Assembly (NCBI GenBank): GCA_034359265.1
Contig: CP136891.1
Span: 84,710,001 to 84,774,000 of the forward strand
Length of the DNA stretch: 64,000 nt
Reading direction: 5' to 3'
Origin: Canna indica
Lineage: Eukaryota > Streptophyta > Magnoliopsida > Zingiberales > Cannaceae
A program made the translations under genes and the position numbers. A model generated the notes under the pieces. The model was not told the DNA's origin. It saw only the letters and a program-made list of their open reading frames with translations, and ran no database searches. Of this stretch, positions 51,245-61,193 are shown in pieces (the first letter of the stretch is position 1; each line of letters opens with the position of its first letter).

Positions 51245-51507
51245 ATATAAACTTATCAGCAACGGCTCACTCGCCCGTTAGAAAGTCGTTGCTAATAAGT
51301 TATCATCAGCAACGGCTCACTTGTCCGTTAGAAAGTCGTTGCTGATAATTAACATCATTAGTAACGGCTCGCATGTCCGTTAGAAAGCTGTTGCAGATAC
51401 AACATATCTGCAACGGCTCGAGCGGCTGTAAGAATGCCGATGCAAATAGCAACGGCTTGAGCGACCGTTGCTGATAACCGTTGCTAAAGATCAAATTTCT
51501 AGTAGTG
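51245..51507. repeat. Right (+ strand) subterminal repeat array of CACTA B
   Basis: Tandem units reading CAGCAACGGCTCACT followed by CCGTTAGAAAGTCGTTGCT repeat with a period of about 55-60 bp, then shorter AGCAACGGC words to the terminus. The adjacent stretch 50950-51240 is GC-rich (GGCGGCGGC runs) and gives spurious open frames. Confidence 0.88.
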
Positions 51508-51510
51508 AAT

Positions 51511-52315
51511 GAAGCCCCCAGACTAAGTTGTACGTAGCGGATTCGAATCCAAGTCTGATTAATGATTGGAGTGCCTCCGAGGCCGAGATCCGCCCGACCG
51601 AGCGTAGGGAGTTGATCCGTCCATGATAGTTTAAAAGTTCGATGCTAAATTATGGAAGAAATCAAACACTTTTCCGACTCAAATTTATATTAACTCATGA
51701 TATTTTCGTGAATACTGCAAATTAATCGTGAGTAATAAATAGTTCATCACTTCAGCACTATTAAAATGCAAAGATTAGATGAGGAGTAAAGCTTGTTCAT
51801 CTTGATGTTTGAAAATTCTCCTTCCTTGTTCATCATTGCTGCCAAATGCACTTCGTGTGAAATGACATCTCCAGTGAGGCTTTTAAACTCTGGGCAAATG
51901 TCGAGCTCAGATCATCACAACAAGCAGAAAATGCCGGCAACATGCTCTATTTATAGAAGGGAGAGAAAGAAACGAGGGACCATTTCAACAAACATAAACT
52001 ACTTGAACTTGAAAAGGGTCAGGCAATTAGTTCATGAGTGAATTAATTAGCTCGAATTGAAATATAAAACCATGAATACATCAATTAATCACCTTTAACT
52101 TCTCCACAAGTGACTGCCAACGCCATGTTGACGCCTCTAACTAGAGTTGGGGTATATTTTGGCTTGTTCTTTACTGAAACAAAAAGTATGGACGCAACTT
52201 CTATGGAGCCCGGCTCCGTAATAATTATTTCCAAAAAGTATGCCCACCTGTGGAAGATTAAATATTTTTAAAAAATCTACATTTGTGCATACATTAAATA
52301 CTAAGATATAAACTC
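51511..52315. other. Intergenic DNA after CACTA B
   Basis: Ordinary mixed-composition sequence. No gene was recognised. Confidence 0.45.
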
Positions 52316-52376
52316 AGTAGGATATTAAAAATGCAAGTTCAATTCCTTTAACCACTTGCATTTTTAATATCCTACT
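52316..52376. repeat. Perfect 23-bp inverted repeat (hairpin, 15-nt loop)
   Basis: Arms 52316-52338 and 52354-52376 are exact reverse complements over 23 bases (left arm starts AGTAGGATATTAAAAATG), with a 15-base loop between. It directly precedes a SINE-like sequence. Confidence 0.95.
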
Positions 52377-52379
52377 AAA

Positions 52380-52590
52380 AAGAAAGCAACACCTTATAAG
52401 TTGTCTAGAGATCCGGGGTTCGAACTTCGGCATGGTCCTCTTTGTGTGAATTTTTCACTTTGTGTAGTTTGTAATATCCTTCCGTGTGTGGATGTGATCT
52501 TGGATGTTTATCAAGTTATGTACTTGATTGTATTCTTAATTCTTATTTTAGAAATGAACTCGCTATCTTTGACCAAAAAAAAGTTGTTAA
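52380..52590 (+). mobile_element. SINE-like or LINE-tail sequence with B-box-like motif
   Basis: GTTGTCTAGAGATCC is followed by GGGGTTCGAACTTCGGC, close to a tRNA-derived Pol III B box. About 170 bp later the sequence ends CTTTGACCAAAAAAAA. The A-run end and the B box together suggest a SINE. No A box or target duplication was established. Confidence 0.5.
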
Positions 52591-52599
52591 AAGAAAAAA

Positions 52600-53214
52600 A
52601 TATTTTATTTATTTATAGAATTAATATTACGATCGAGAAACATGAGAAATTCATAAAAACTTTATAGTTTATTGACAAAATCATAAATATTCTATGATAT
52701 TTGTCAAAATCATACCATCTTTTATAATATACCGTAATTACCTCCCGTTCTATCAATTTATATAATTACAATTATATTAGCAATTAGAGACTTTGGATCA
52801 AAATACCAAACTGCTTATATACACATTTTTATTGCATAGTAATTTTTAGATTTGACGTACTTATAAAATTAGTAAACATAAAAACTTAAAATGAATTATA
52901 TTGGCAATTAGAGACTTTGTTGAAAAGTCCCTAACCGCTAATGCAATTATAATTAAAATAATATTTTGGATTTTTAAAAAACTTTAAGCGTAGAATACTT
53001 AAAATATGATTTTAATTTCACATATTTGTGATCTCAACGAATCTAAAAACTTAAAATATAATTTTAATTATAATTATATTAACAATTAGAGACTTTTCAC
53101 CAAAGTCTCTAGTTGCAAATATAACTATGATTAACGGTTAGAGATTTTTCATCAAAATTTCTAACTACCAATATGACTATGACTAACATCTTATTTTAAG
53201 TTTTAAATATATTA

Positions 53215-53275
<61 letters not shown>

Positions 53276-54660
53276 AGTCTAAAATTTTCTATGCAACAAA
53301 ATGTTAAATGTATATATAAGCAGTTAGATTTCGATCTAAAATTCCTAACTGTTAATATAATTATAATTATATCAATTAATAGAATTTAGGGTAATTTGGG
53401 TATATTATAAAAAAAGTTATATAAATACGTCAAAGTATTTGTGATTTTACCAATAAACTATAAAATTTTTATAGTTTTTTTTTCAAAATTGCCTAATATT
53501 TCATATTTAAATTTGATAATAAACATTGATTAGTAGTAATGGAAACTTATGCAAGTAGATGCTATCTAAATTTAAAAATATTTAAAATTAAAAATTCTAT
53601 ATTTCTAAAATTATGCAAATTAATGCTCTCTAAATTGAAAATTATTAAAAATTAAAAAATTCTACAGTTGCCTCATATATTATATAATATTAAATACATT
53701 AAATACAATATGTTTTAATCACATATAAACTTAAAAGGAAACTTAAAATTTTTTATATGCTCTCTGAATGACAATTTATACAAATAAATGCTCTCTAAAT
53801 ACAAGTTATTAAGAATTTAAAAAATTCTATATTTTCCACATCTTATATATACAATATGTTTTTAGAGACTTTGGCTTTATATATATATATATATATATAA
53901 TTTAAATTTATAAAAAAATTGTGATAAAAAATAGATTTTAGAACCTAAAAAATATATTTTCAAACTCTGATGCATTAAAATTTTTTGCACAAAATCTATA
54001 AAATTAAATTAAAATTAAAATTTCTAAAAAAATTTGATGTAATTTTTTATATCATAAAAAAATTATTTTCAAGAATTAAAATTATTTTTTAAAAAATTTA
54101 TGGCTTTAGACAAAAATCTCAAATTAGTTAGATATTTTTATTTATAATAATTTTATAATTATAAAAAATAAAATTTAATTCATTATATATATATTAGAAA
54201 ATGTGACAAAGTCTAGAAAAATATTTTGAACATAAAAAATTCATTATTTTAAATTTAAAATTAATTATATAAATTTTGGATAAAAATCTCTAATGCATTA
54301 TTATAAACTTTGAAAAAAAATAGATTTTAATATCTCATTTTTATCATAAAAAATATTTTATTTAAAATTATTTTTCTAAAATTATATATATTTTAAGTTT
54401 TGGCCTAATTAAGTCTGCTAGAGACTTTCATCAAGAGTAGAATGATAATTAGAATTTGGAAGTATCAAAATCCCTATTTGGGAATTTTCATTCCTAAAAT
54501 TCAGATTTGGAAAATAGTAGTAAATTCAATGAATTAAATTCATATTTATTTCTTTTTATTCTATTCCTTCTCTAGTTCATGTGTATTCTAGAAAAGCTAT
54601 ACTTTCCCTTCATAGAAGATGCACTCCCTATTTTGTATAATATTTGGACTAAATTGAAAT
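52600..54660. repeat. AT-rich region with repeated TTAGAGACTTT ... AAAGTCTCTAA motifs
   Basis: The word AATTAGAGACTTT, often followed some 12 bases later by an inverted partner such as AAGTCTCTA, recurs near 52785, 52907, 53086, 53140 (degenerate), 53322 (degenerate), 53855 and 54415. This pattern is like subterminal repeats of a degraded DNA transposon. No coding sequence is present. A (TA)n run lies at 53221-53273 and a shorter one near 53880. Confidence 0.6.
53221..53273. repeat. (TA)n microsatellite
   Basis: About 26 uninterrupted units. Confidence 0.97.
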
Positions 54661-54700
54661 TTTCTTGGTTTTTTTTCCAGGAGTTTTCCGACTCTCTGTC

Positions 54701-54707
54701 TATTTAA
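54701..54707 (+). promoter_or_regulatory. Probable TATA-like element of the UGT gene
   Basis: TATTTAA lies 76 bp upstream of the start codon and is followed by a CT-rich leader (TTCTCCTCTTCTTCTTCAC), a common plant core-promoter layout. Confidence 0.45.
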
Positions 54708-54782
54708 CATTCTCCTCTTCTTCTTCACTCTCACATCAAACTCGATCGAAGCGGTAGCACAAGGTACTTGCTATAATCGACA

Positions 54783-56355
54783 ATGTCGCCTGCAGGCAAT
54801 GTCCTCCTCCTTCCTTGGCCTGCCCTAGGCCACCTCAGCCCCATGCTCCAGTTCGGCCAGCGGCTGGTCGCCAAAGGCCTCACAGCCACCATCGTCACCA
54901 CCCGTTACATCAATAAGATCGCCGACCTCCAGGCCGACCCGGTCGCCGTCGCCACCATCTCCGACGGCTTCGACGAGGGCGGCTTCTACTCCGCTGCCAA
55001 CCTCGAAGAGTACCTCCGCACCCTCGTCGAAGTTGGCAGCCGCACCCTGTCGGAGCTCATCGAGGAGCGCGCCGCCGCCGCCGCCCCCTTCACGTGCATG
55101 GTCTACGACACGTTCACTCCGTGGGCCGCCGACGTGGCGAAGCGACACGGCCTCTTGACCGTGGCGTTCTCGACGCAGTCGTGCGCTGTGAGCGCGATCT
55201 ACTACTACGTCAACAAGGGGATACTGGAGGTGCCGAAGGAGGGAGAGAAAGCGGCGCCGGAAGGGATGCCGGAGATGGTGAGGTCGGACTTTCCTTCGTT
55301 TGTTTTTGATGAAAGCAGGAAAGGATCGCAGTTGACGATGGCTACGGTCGCGCTGAATCAATTCAATGTGAAGAAGGACGATCTTGTTCTCTTCAACTCG
55401 TTCGATGAGTTGGAAAACAAGGTGAGATTAGTAGGGTTTACCTGCTTCCTCCTTTCATCCATCTTCGATCCACTGCTTCTGCTTGCAGCACGTAATCAAC
55501 ATTCCATTTCCGTCTACTTTGCAGGTGACAGAAAGCTTGAAGAAGTACATGCGCGTCACCAACATCGGGCCGTGCGTCCCACTCTCCGCCGCCTCCTACG
55601 GCGTGCCCTTCACGGAAGTGGCCGACGAAACCTGCATGCGGTGGCTCGACGGCAACCCCGCCGGCTCCACCGTCTACGTCTCCTTCGGGAGCATCGCGTC
55701 CCTGAGCACCGCGCAGATGTCGGAGCTCGCAGCCGGCCTCGAGGCCTCCGGCAAGCGCTTCCTGTGGGTGGTGCGCTCCGAGGAGAGAAATAAGCTCCCG
55801 CCGGAGTTCCTGCAGCGGCCGCCGGAGCGCGGGCTGGTTGTGCGGTGGTGCCCGCAGCTGCGAGTGCTGTCGCACCCCGCCGTGGGCTGCTTCTTGACGC
55901 ACTGCGGGTGGAACTCGACGCTGGAGGCATTGAGCTTCGGCGTGCCGATGGTAGCCTTCGGGCTTTGGTCGGACCAGCCGACGGACGCCAAGTGCGTGGA
56001 GGACGTGTGGGGCGTCGGCGTACGGGTGAGGACGGCGGCGGAGACCGGGCTCGTGGCGAGGGAGGAGATCGAGCGCTGCGTGCGGGCGGTGATGGAGGGG
56101 GAGAGGAGCGAGGAGATGAGGAGGAACTCGAGGAGGTTGAAGGACTCGGCGCGGAAAGCGTTGAGTAAGGGTGGGAGTTCGGATACGAATATTGATGAGT
56201 TGGTGGCTTTTGTGAATAGGAAAGCGGCGGCGGCCAAGAAGCACGACCTGTTCAAAGGCATTCTGACGGTCGTCGGCCTCAGCGGCGCCATCTTCGTCCT
56301 GATGCGCGGCATCACTGCGCTTCGGAGGACAGTGAGGAGCGGGTGCAGTTATTAG
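54783..56355 (+). CDS. UDP-glycosyltransferase, UGT74-like, with hydrophobic C-terminal tail
   Basis: Family 1 glycosyltransferase that moves glucose from UDP-glucose to small acceptors. UGT74 members often form glucose esters with carboxylic acids such as salicylic acid or auxins, but the acceptor cannot be read from sequence. Two exons, 54783-55421 and 55525-56355, are joined in phase 0 and give 489 residues. The catalytic His17 is in LPWPALGHLSP. The 44-residue PSPG donor box spans Trp321 to Gln364, with WCPQLRVLSH, HCGWNST and WSDQ, where the last Gln favours glucose. The typical UGT74 end (DELVAFVNRK) is followed by about 40 extra residues including KGILTVVGLSGAIFVLMRG (about 457-475), a possible membrane span, then a basic tail. 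The GC-rich third positions continue into this tail, so it looks coding. Part of intron 1 and exon 2 is copied at 62427-62823. Confidence 0.95.
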
Positions 56356-56421
56356 ACTTTCGCTCTTTAGTTTATTTATGCGCCAACATCTGGGAGAAGC
56401 ACTTTCTTTTGAGGGGGACTT

Positions 56422-56643
56422 GTATGAGCGGCCTGCTCATACAAAGTGTATGAGCGGGCCGCTCATCGTCCGCCACGACAGCTTAGCACGCATCCCGAAC
56501 TCATTTTTGAGTTCGGGATGCGTGCCCAGCACACCAGCACAATTCGGGCACGCATCCCGAACTCAAAAATGAGTTCGGGATGCTGGCGTGGCGGACGATG
56601 AGCGGCCCGCTCATACACATTTGTATGAGCAGGCCGCTCATAC
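56422..56643. repeat. 222-bp near-perfect hairpin just after the UGT gene
   Basis: The outer blocks GTATGAGCGGCCTGCTCATAC and GCGGGCCGCTCAT pair with their inverse on the right side. The inner GCATCCCGAACTCA blocks are themselves palindromic (GAACTCATTTTTGAGTTC). Arms are about 105 bp. It begins 67 bp after the stop codon, so it is probably inside the 3' UTR. It could be a MITE or a source of double-stranded RNA. Confidence 0.92.
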
Positions 56644-56704
56644 TAGTTTTTTTCCTTTCTTTTCGTATGTATTATTTGCAGGAATAATTTGGTTCAGTAC
56701 GGTT

Positions 56705-57041
56705 AGGGCAATGAACCCGGGTAGGATCGGATAATCTGATACAATTCGACCAAATCCGATCGTAATGGGGTCGGGTCTCGAATTTTAGAATTTGAAATTC
56801 GATGACGCGAGATCTGTTCCGATTATTTATATTTTTTAATTATTTTTAAAAATATTTATATTAAAAATATATTTATATTTAATTTATATTTAATTTTTTT
56901 TTAAAAAAAATATTATTAAAAACTTATTTTCTACCTAAAGGATAAATCCGATTACTCGACCCAACCTGACCTGATTACACTTGGTCGAGTTAAATCGATT
57001 TTTTTTCCTAAACCCGATCCGATCCAACCGGTGAACACCCC
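56705..57041. mobile_element. Degraded hAT-like element
   Basis: The left end reads TTAGGGCAATGAACCCGGG and the right end GGTGAACACCCCTAAG, an imperfect inverted pair. The interior has GGGGTCGGGTCTCGAATTT and CCCAACCTGACCTGA words, as in the hAT element at 11164-12183. No 8-bp target duplication could be confirmed. Its right half is copied at 62824-62940. Confidence 0.6.
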
Positions 57042-57882
57042 TAAGAAAAGTGAATTGTCCACCTACTAATAGCTTATTAGTTGAATTTCTAGACATATTA
57101 ATAAAAAATAATAATATCTAATTATAACTTTTTTATGCTAACTTAGTCCGAGGGCTTCACTCGACCAAACAAAAATATTAATATCCTACGTTTATCACTA
57201 GGGATTCAGCAATAATAAACCCGTGATTGCAAGGATAATAGTCAATCTATTCATGTTATATTTCCGCAAAATTACCAAAGATATCCTCGTCAAGTACCGA
57301 TGCATACCTCGTAAAACAGACACAACACACTAGAAGTATACTATTTGTTCTAATTACATAGTCATCATCTGGAATTTTCTCTCACTCGAGCGTCGAAGTG
57401 CATTTGTAAGTCAACATTGGAGCCCCACTGAATCAGAAGACGCGGAGGCTTGCAATACTCGAGACTTGAGGCCAGTACCTAACTCAAATGGTTAACTTAC
57501 ATTATTAAAAAAAAATATTGGCCCAGAGTTTTATAAACAGTTTGAAGCTTTATTAAAAATCAATATCAATTTGCCATTTTTCCAATTTAATTATTAGATT
57601 TTAAAATATATTTATTATATATATTACCATCATTGATGATTAAATCTCTTTTTCTTGTTGATTAACTTATTTATATTTCATTTGCAATTCAATTATATTA
57701 AATAGTACTTAAATGACATTAAAATATATACAATAAAATAGTGTGTATTAAAATAAGGGAAGAGATATTTTTAATTGTTATTATTGTTGGATATTAGAAA
57801 GTGATATCTTCAATAGAAGGAATACTGTTTTACAAAGATCAAAATTACAAGAGATATAAATCCGAATAAGGGTCATAATAAT
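57042..57882. other. UGT downstream flank, present again at 62940-63475
   Basis: No gene. The copy at 62940-63475 matches almost base for base but lacks about 280 bp corresponding to 57115-57395. Homology ends at about 57882. Confidence 0.8.
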
Positions 57883-58389
57883 AATACTGACCCTAATAAG
57901 GGGAAAGTTACTAAGATGACTAATAGGAAAGATAGGTTGAATAAGCCTGGTATCAACCAAAATCTTGAGCATTTAGAGAGCAGGTCTAAAATTAGGAAGA
58001 GAAAAGAAAAGAACTCTGGTGAAAAATTTAAGATGGACTTTGAGTCTACCATGAGCACTAAGGATCTTCCCTCTACTAGTTCTGGTATTTTTCATCCTAG
58101 TTTGAATTTGGCTGATAACCCTTGTGAGGGTAGTGGGATGGGTTCTGATAGCCCTAAAGCTTCTGCTCCTATCATTCACATGGAATATTATAGGGGTTAG
58201 GAGGAGAAATGCCCAAGATTTTCTCCGCGTTTGTTTAAGAAATGATAATGTTGATTTGGTTTTCCTTCAGGAAAATTCATCTTTATAGTCTCAATTTTGT
58301 TAAATCTGGTTCTGCTGTTAGTGCTGTTGGAGCCTCTCATGGCCTTCTTTTATTTTGGAAAGTTCACTTTGTCTGTTATATATGCTTTG
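57883..58389 (+). pseudogene. LINE fragment (ORF1-like and endonuclease start)
   Basis: An open stretch (57916-58200) encodes a basic, low-complexity protein reading RSKIRKRKEKNSGEKFKM, and downstream frames read RRRNAQDFLRVCLRNDNVDL and VFLQENSSL. The latter resembles the opening of the plant LINE endonuclease domain (WN.RG...FL...LQE). It is broken by stops. It sits exactly at the junction between the two copies of the duplicated block. Confidence 0.6.
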
Positions 58390-58399
58390 AAAGTTCATC

Positions 58400-58630
58400 T
58401 TTATGAGCTTTGAAAGTGCCCTCTTTTGAATCTGTTATATATGCTTGTTTTTTTACTGTACAGTTCCACCTGCATACTACGCTCACCTGCTTGCCTTTCG
58501 CGCGCGGAACTACATGGAAGGTGAATTATCGGACGCTGGCACAATTTATGGTCGGTCCGGAGACAGGCCTGTTGAAGCACAGCGGCTTCCTAAAGTAAAA
58601 GAGAAAGTTAAGGAAGTCATGTTCTACTGC
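58400..58630 (+). pseudogene. AGO5 last-exon duplicate (pseudogene fragment)
   Basis: 58461-58630 repeats AGO5 exon 22 (39531-39700) with about one base difference that is silent (TATGCTCACC to TACGCTCACC), including the acceptor AG and the terminal KEVMFYC plus stop. About 60 bp of intron 21 precede it. All other Argonaute exons are absent, so it cannot encode an Argonaute. The high identity suggests a recent copy or conversion. Confidence 0.95.
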
Positions 58631-60009
58631 TGAAGGTGCAGATGGATTTTGCCCTGGAAATGTCAACACAATGAAGTTGACTTTTTTTACTTGGGGGAAC
58701 CTTACTTCTTTTAGGTTTTTCAACATTGCTAGCTATTGAGAAATGTTGACATGAGTTTTGGACAATTCTGCATGATATGTTTTGTTGAAGGAACGCAATA
58801 TTTAGAGTTTTGAATTGCAGTCCTCTTTAAATCATTCTTATATCTCAGGTATTATGATCTTTATTGTGAAAAAAATATCGCTTCATCGATCGGCACATAT
58901 TCCTCGAGTCTGAGGATATGATTCGAAGACGAGTACAAGTATTTGTTTGTGGTTTTGGCATTTTAAAATCATGCGTTAGCATATGATTTTTACAGTGATA
59001 ATGTTGTTCATGCGTAACTTATATCAAGAGAATTAAAATCCCATGACCGCCACATAGATAAGACATACAAGCCACAAGCTGATAAGTTTTGATGTTATTC
59101 TTATAAAATACAATTACGGTGATGTTTTTGTTGCTTTCGGAAGTTAATGTTGCAAAAAAATTTTGAGTAACGAGCAACTTCTATTTGGTTGACCACAAAC
59201 AGAGAAGAGAAAAATTATCATAGGAGTTGTGCGTGAGAGGAAGGCTATTGCGAGGTAGAGAGAGGATATCGTGAGTGAGAGATAGAGGGAGGATGCCACG
59301 AGCGAGAAGAGATTTTCTTGAGTGAGAGGAAGATGATGTGAGCGAGAGGAAATACTGCAAGAAAATTTTAATATATCGACATATAAATTTTGACATCGTT
59401 AGACGACGTCAAAATAATTTTTATTAAAAAAATTGTAATATTAAAATTTTTGACGTTTGCTGCAGGTGTCGAAATTTTTTTTGACGGCTGACAGCATGCG
59501 TCGAAACATTTCGACGCCGGATAGTCCGGCTTCGAAACATTTCGACGCTAGGCAGTCCGGCGTCGACGGTCCGGCGTCGAAATATTTCGACGCCGAACAT
59601 GGCGTCAAAATCAATATGACGCGGGCTCGCGGGCGCACTAACCCGCGCCCGTGCCCGCCCTCGCGGGTTAGCAGATGCGCAAGAAGCGCCCCTCGGCACG
59701 CTCGCCGAGGGGCTTTGCCGAGCGGGAAATCGAGGCGGGATGCCTCCGATTTCTTTTGTTTTAATTTTAAAATTATTTGGGTTATAAATATTCTTTCCAT
59801 TTCCATTTTTCTATCTTCTTTCTCCTCTTATTTTTTTTTCTTTCCTCATTTTTTCTTCTTTCTTTCTCAAATATTTTTTTCTCCATCTAATTTTTATTCT
59901 TCATTTTTTCAGGTTATCAAAAAATTTTAGGTTATCAAATTTACCTATAGGTTAGTATTTTTTTACTATTATTCATTTATTATTTTTTTAATCAAAAGAT
60001 TTTTTTTGA

Positions 60010-60320
60010 TATTAGAACGGGTTAGCGCAGCGCCCGTTCGATTTCCATCGCGTGGCGGAAACCGAACGGAGCAAATCGGCGGAAACCACGTGATGGAAAT
60101 CGAACGGGCGCGCGTGGCGGAAATCGAACGGGTGGCTTTTCGCCCATTTGATTGAATACCGCGTGCCAGCATGCGGTATTCGATGATACCGTCTGTTGTA
60201 CGCGGTATTCTCGATTACCACGTACAGCTCGCCTGGTATCATCGAATACCGCCTGCTGTACGCGGTATTCTCTATTATTGCGTACATCGCCGCGCGGTAT
60301 TGGAGAATACCACGCACGTC
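60010..60320. repeat. Palindrome cluster in CACTA C
   Basis: GCGCCCGTTCGATTTCCATC pairs with GATGGAAATCGAACGGGCGC (around 60025-60110). After it, GAATACCGC / GCGGTATTC words recur at least six times in both orientations up to 60320. Confidence 0.8.
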
Positions 60321-60421
60321 ATCAATTTTTTTCTTTTTTTTTCTTGCATATCGGCGCCTCTGACAGGCGCTGGTATGCAATGTTTTATTTTTTAAAAAAA
60401 CTTTTTGACGTCTTTAATAGG

Positions 60422-60560
60422 CGTCGGTATGTTGATATTGACGCATGCTGACGTCGGTCAGCTAGCGTCGATATGTTCATATTGACGCCTAATGACGTCG
60501 GTCAACTGGTGTCGATATGTTCATATCGACGCCTGTTGACGTCGGTCAACGACGTCGATA
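60422..60560. repeat. Tandem ~44-bp repeats in CACTA C right subterminal region
   Basis: Three successive units contain GTCGATATGTTCATAT followed by GACGCC and TGACGTCGGTCA, with a period of about 43-45 bp. These are candidate transposase-binding repeats. Confidence 0.8.
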
Positions 60561-61193
60561 CGTCAAACATTTTGACGCCTATTCAGACGTCAAAATACTT
60601 TTTTCAGCTTTGATCATTTTGCACTCGTTTTCGATGTCTTTGTTTCCATCAATATATTCATTTTGACTGCCGTTGGCGTCGAAATGTTAATATATTTTGA
60701 CGTCAAAAAATAAGTAGGTTGTTGTAGTGAAAAAAGGAAGTCATATCATTTGAAAGTTGTGAATTGGACTTAGGGATTTTTAGGCTGCAACTCAATTTGT
60801 AGCATGCAATTGCAGCACGTAAAAGTTTAATTATAGCTAACTAAATAATTTAAGGGTTATTATACGAAAATAACTTAAACTTTGGCCGAATTTTCAATTG
60901 CGGTTAATTATTTGATTGGTCTCAATTGTATATAGAATTTACAAATTGATTCCAATTATAGCTCGTCGTTTGTCAATCGTGAGTATGGTCGTTATTTTGT
61001 AGACGTGGCGATCCAGAAACGATTTTAAAAAATTCATTTGTCAAGTCAGCCATACACGTCGGATGGGTTTTTAGTATATTTTTTAATTGAGTCTCACCTC
61101 TCTCCTCCTTTTCTTCCTCCCATTGAAGAGAAAGGGGAGCACTCGGAGTTGGAAGTCGGTGACAGCGCCAAGGCCATCCAGTCTGTTGGGTGA

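Larger units (their letters stand above)
47631..51510 (-). mobile_element. CACTA (En/Spm) element B, full-length ends, internally deleted
   Basis: The element spans 47634-51507 (3874 bp) from CACTACTAGAAA to TTTCTAGTAGTG, with the 3-bp target duplication AAT on both sides (47631-47633 and 51508-51510). Both ends carry arrays of AGCAACGGC repeats. Genes run on the minus strand. It belongs to the same family as element A, in the opposite orientation. It retains the N-terminal transposase-associated domain and the Transposase_24 gene but lacks the catalytic middle of the transposase. A transposase from elsewhere would be needed to move it. Confidence 0.93.
59350..60732. mobile_element. CACTA-type element C, non-autonomous, with 3-bp target duplication
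   Basis: The element is 59353-60729 (1377 bp), from TACTGCAAGAAAA to TTGTTGTAGTG, a CACTA-type pair whose first base has mutated. The AGO5 flank copy without insert has six A bases at this site (GAGGAAAAAAGG). Here there are three before and six after, so AAA is duplicated exactly. Subterminal TTCGACGCC / GACGTC words fill both ends. No transposase is present; an open frame at 59457-59930 only reflects GC-rich repeats. It is a different family from A and B. Confidence 0.9.
58400..61193 (+). repeat. Segmental duplicate of the AGO5 3' region (39470-40831)
   Basis: After the exon copy, the whole 3' flank of AGO5 is repeated, including GATATGTTTTGTTGAAGG, the purine-rich GAGTGAGAGG stretch and CGAAAATAACTTAAACTTTGG. 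It stops at AAGGCCATCCAG (61191), where the original continues TCCTCCCC. The only large interruption is CACTA element C at 59353-60729. Confidence 0.93.

Noticed and set aside
50939..51281. Ala/Gly-rich open frames on both strands near the end of CACTA B
   Set aside because: GC-rich simple repeats just inside the transposon terminus. No homology and no splice context.
52405..52440. Possible tRNA gene because of GGGGTTCGAACTTCGG
   Set aside because: The 3' acceptor arm and the D and anticodon arms do not fold around it. A SINE-like origin is more likely.
54825..55361. Open frame of 178 codons on the minus strand across UGT exon 1
   Set aside because: It is a shadow of the GC-rich UGT coding sequence; the plus strand has clear family motifs and splice sites. 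The same applies to the minus-strand frames over 55438-56315.
59457..59930. 157-codon open frame on the plus strand
   Set aside because: It lies inside CACTA element C, is made of GC-rich subterminal repeats followed by T-rich sequence, and shows no domain.
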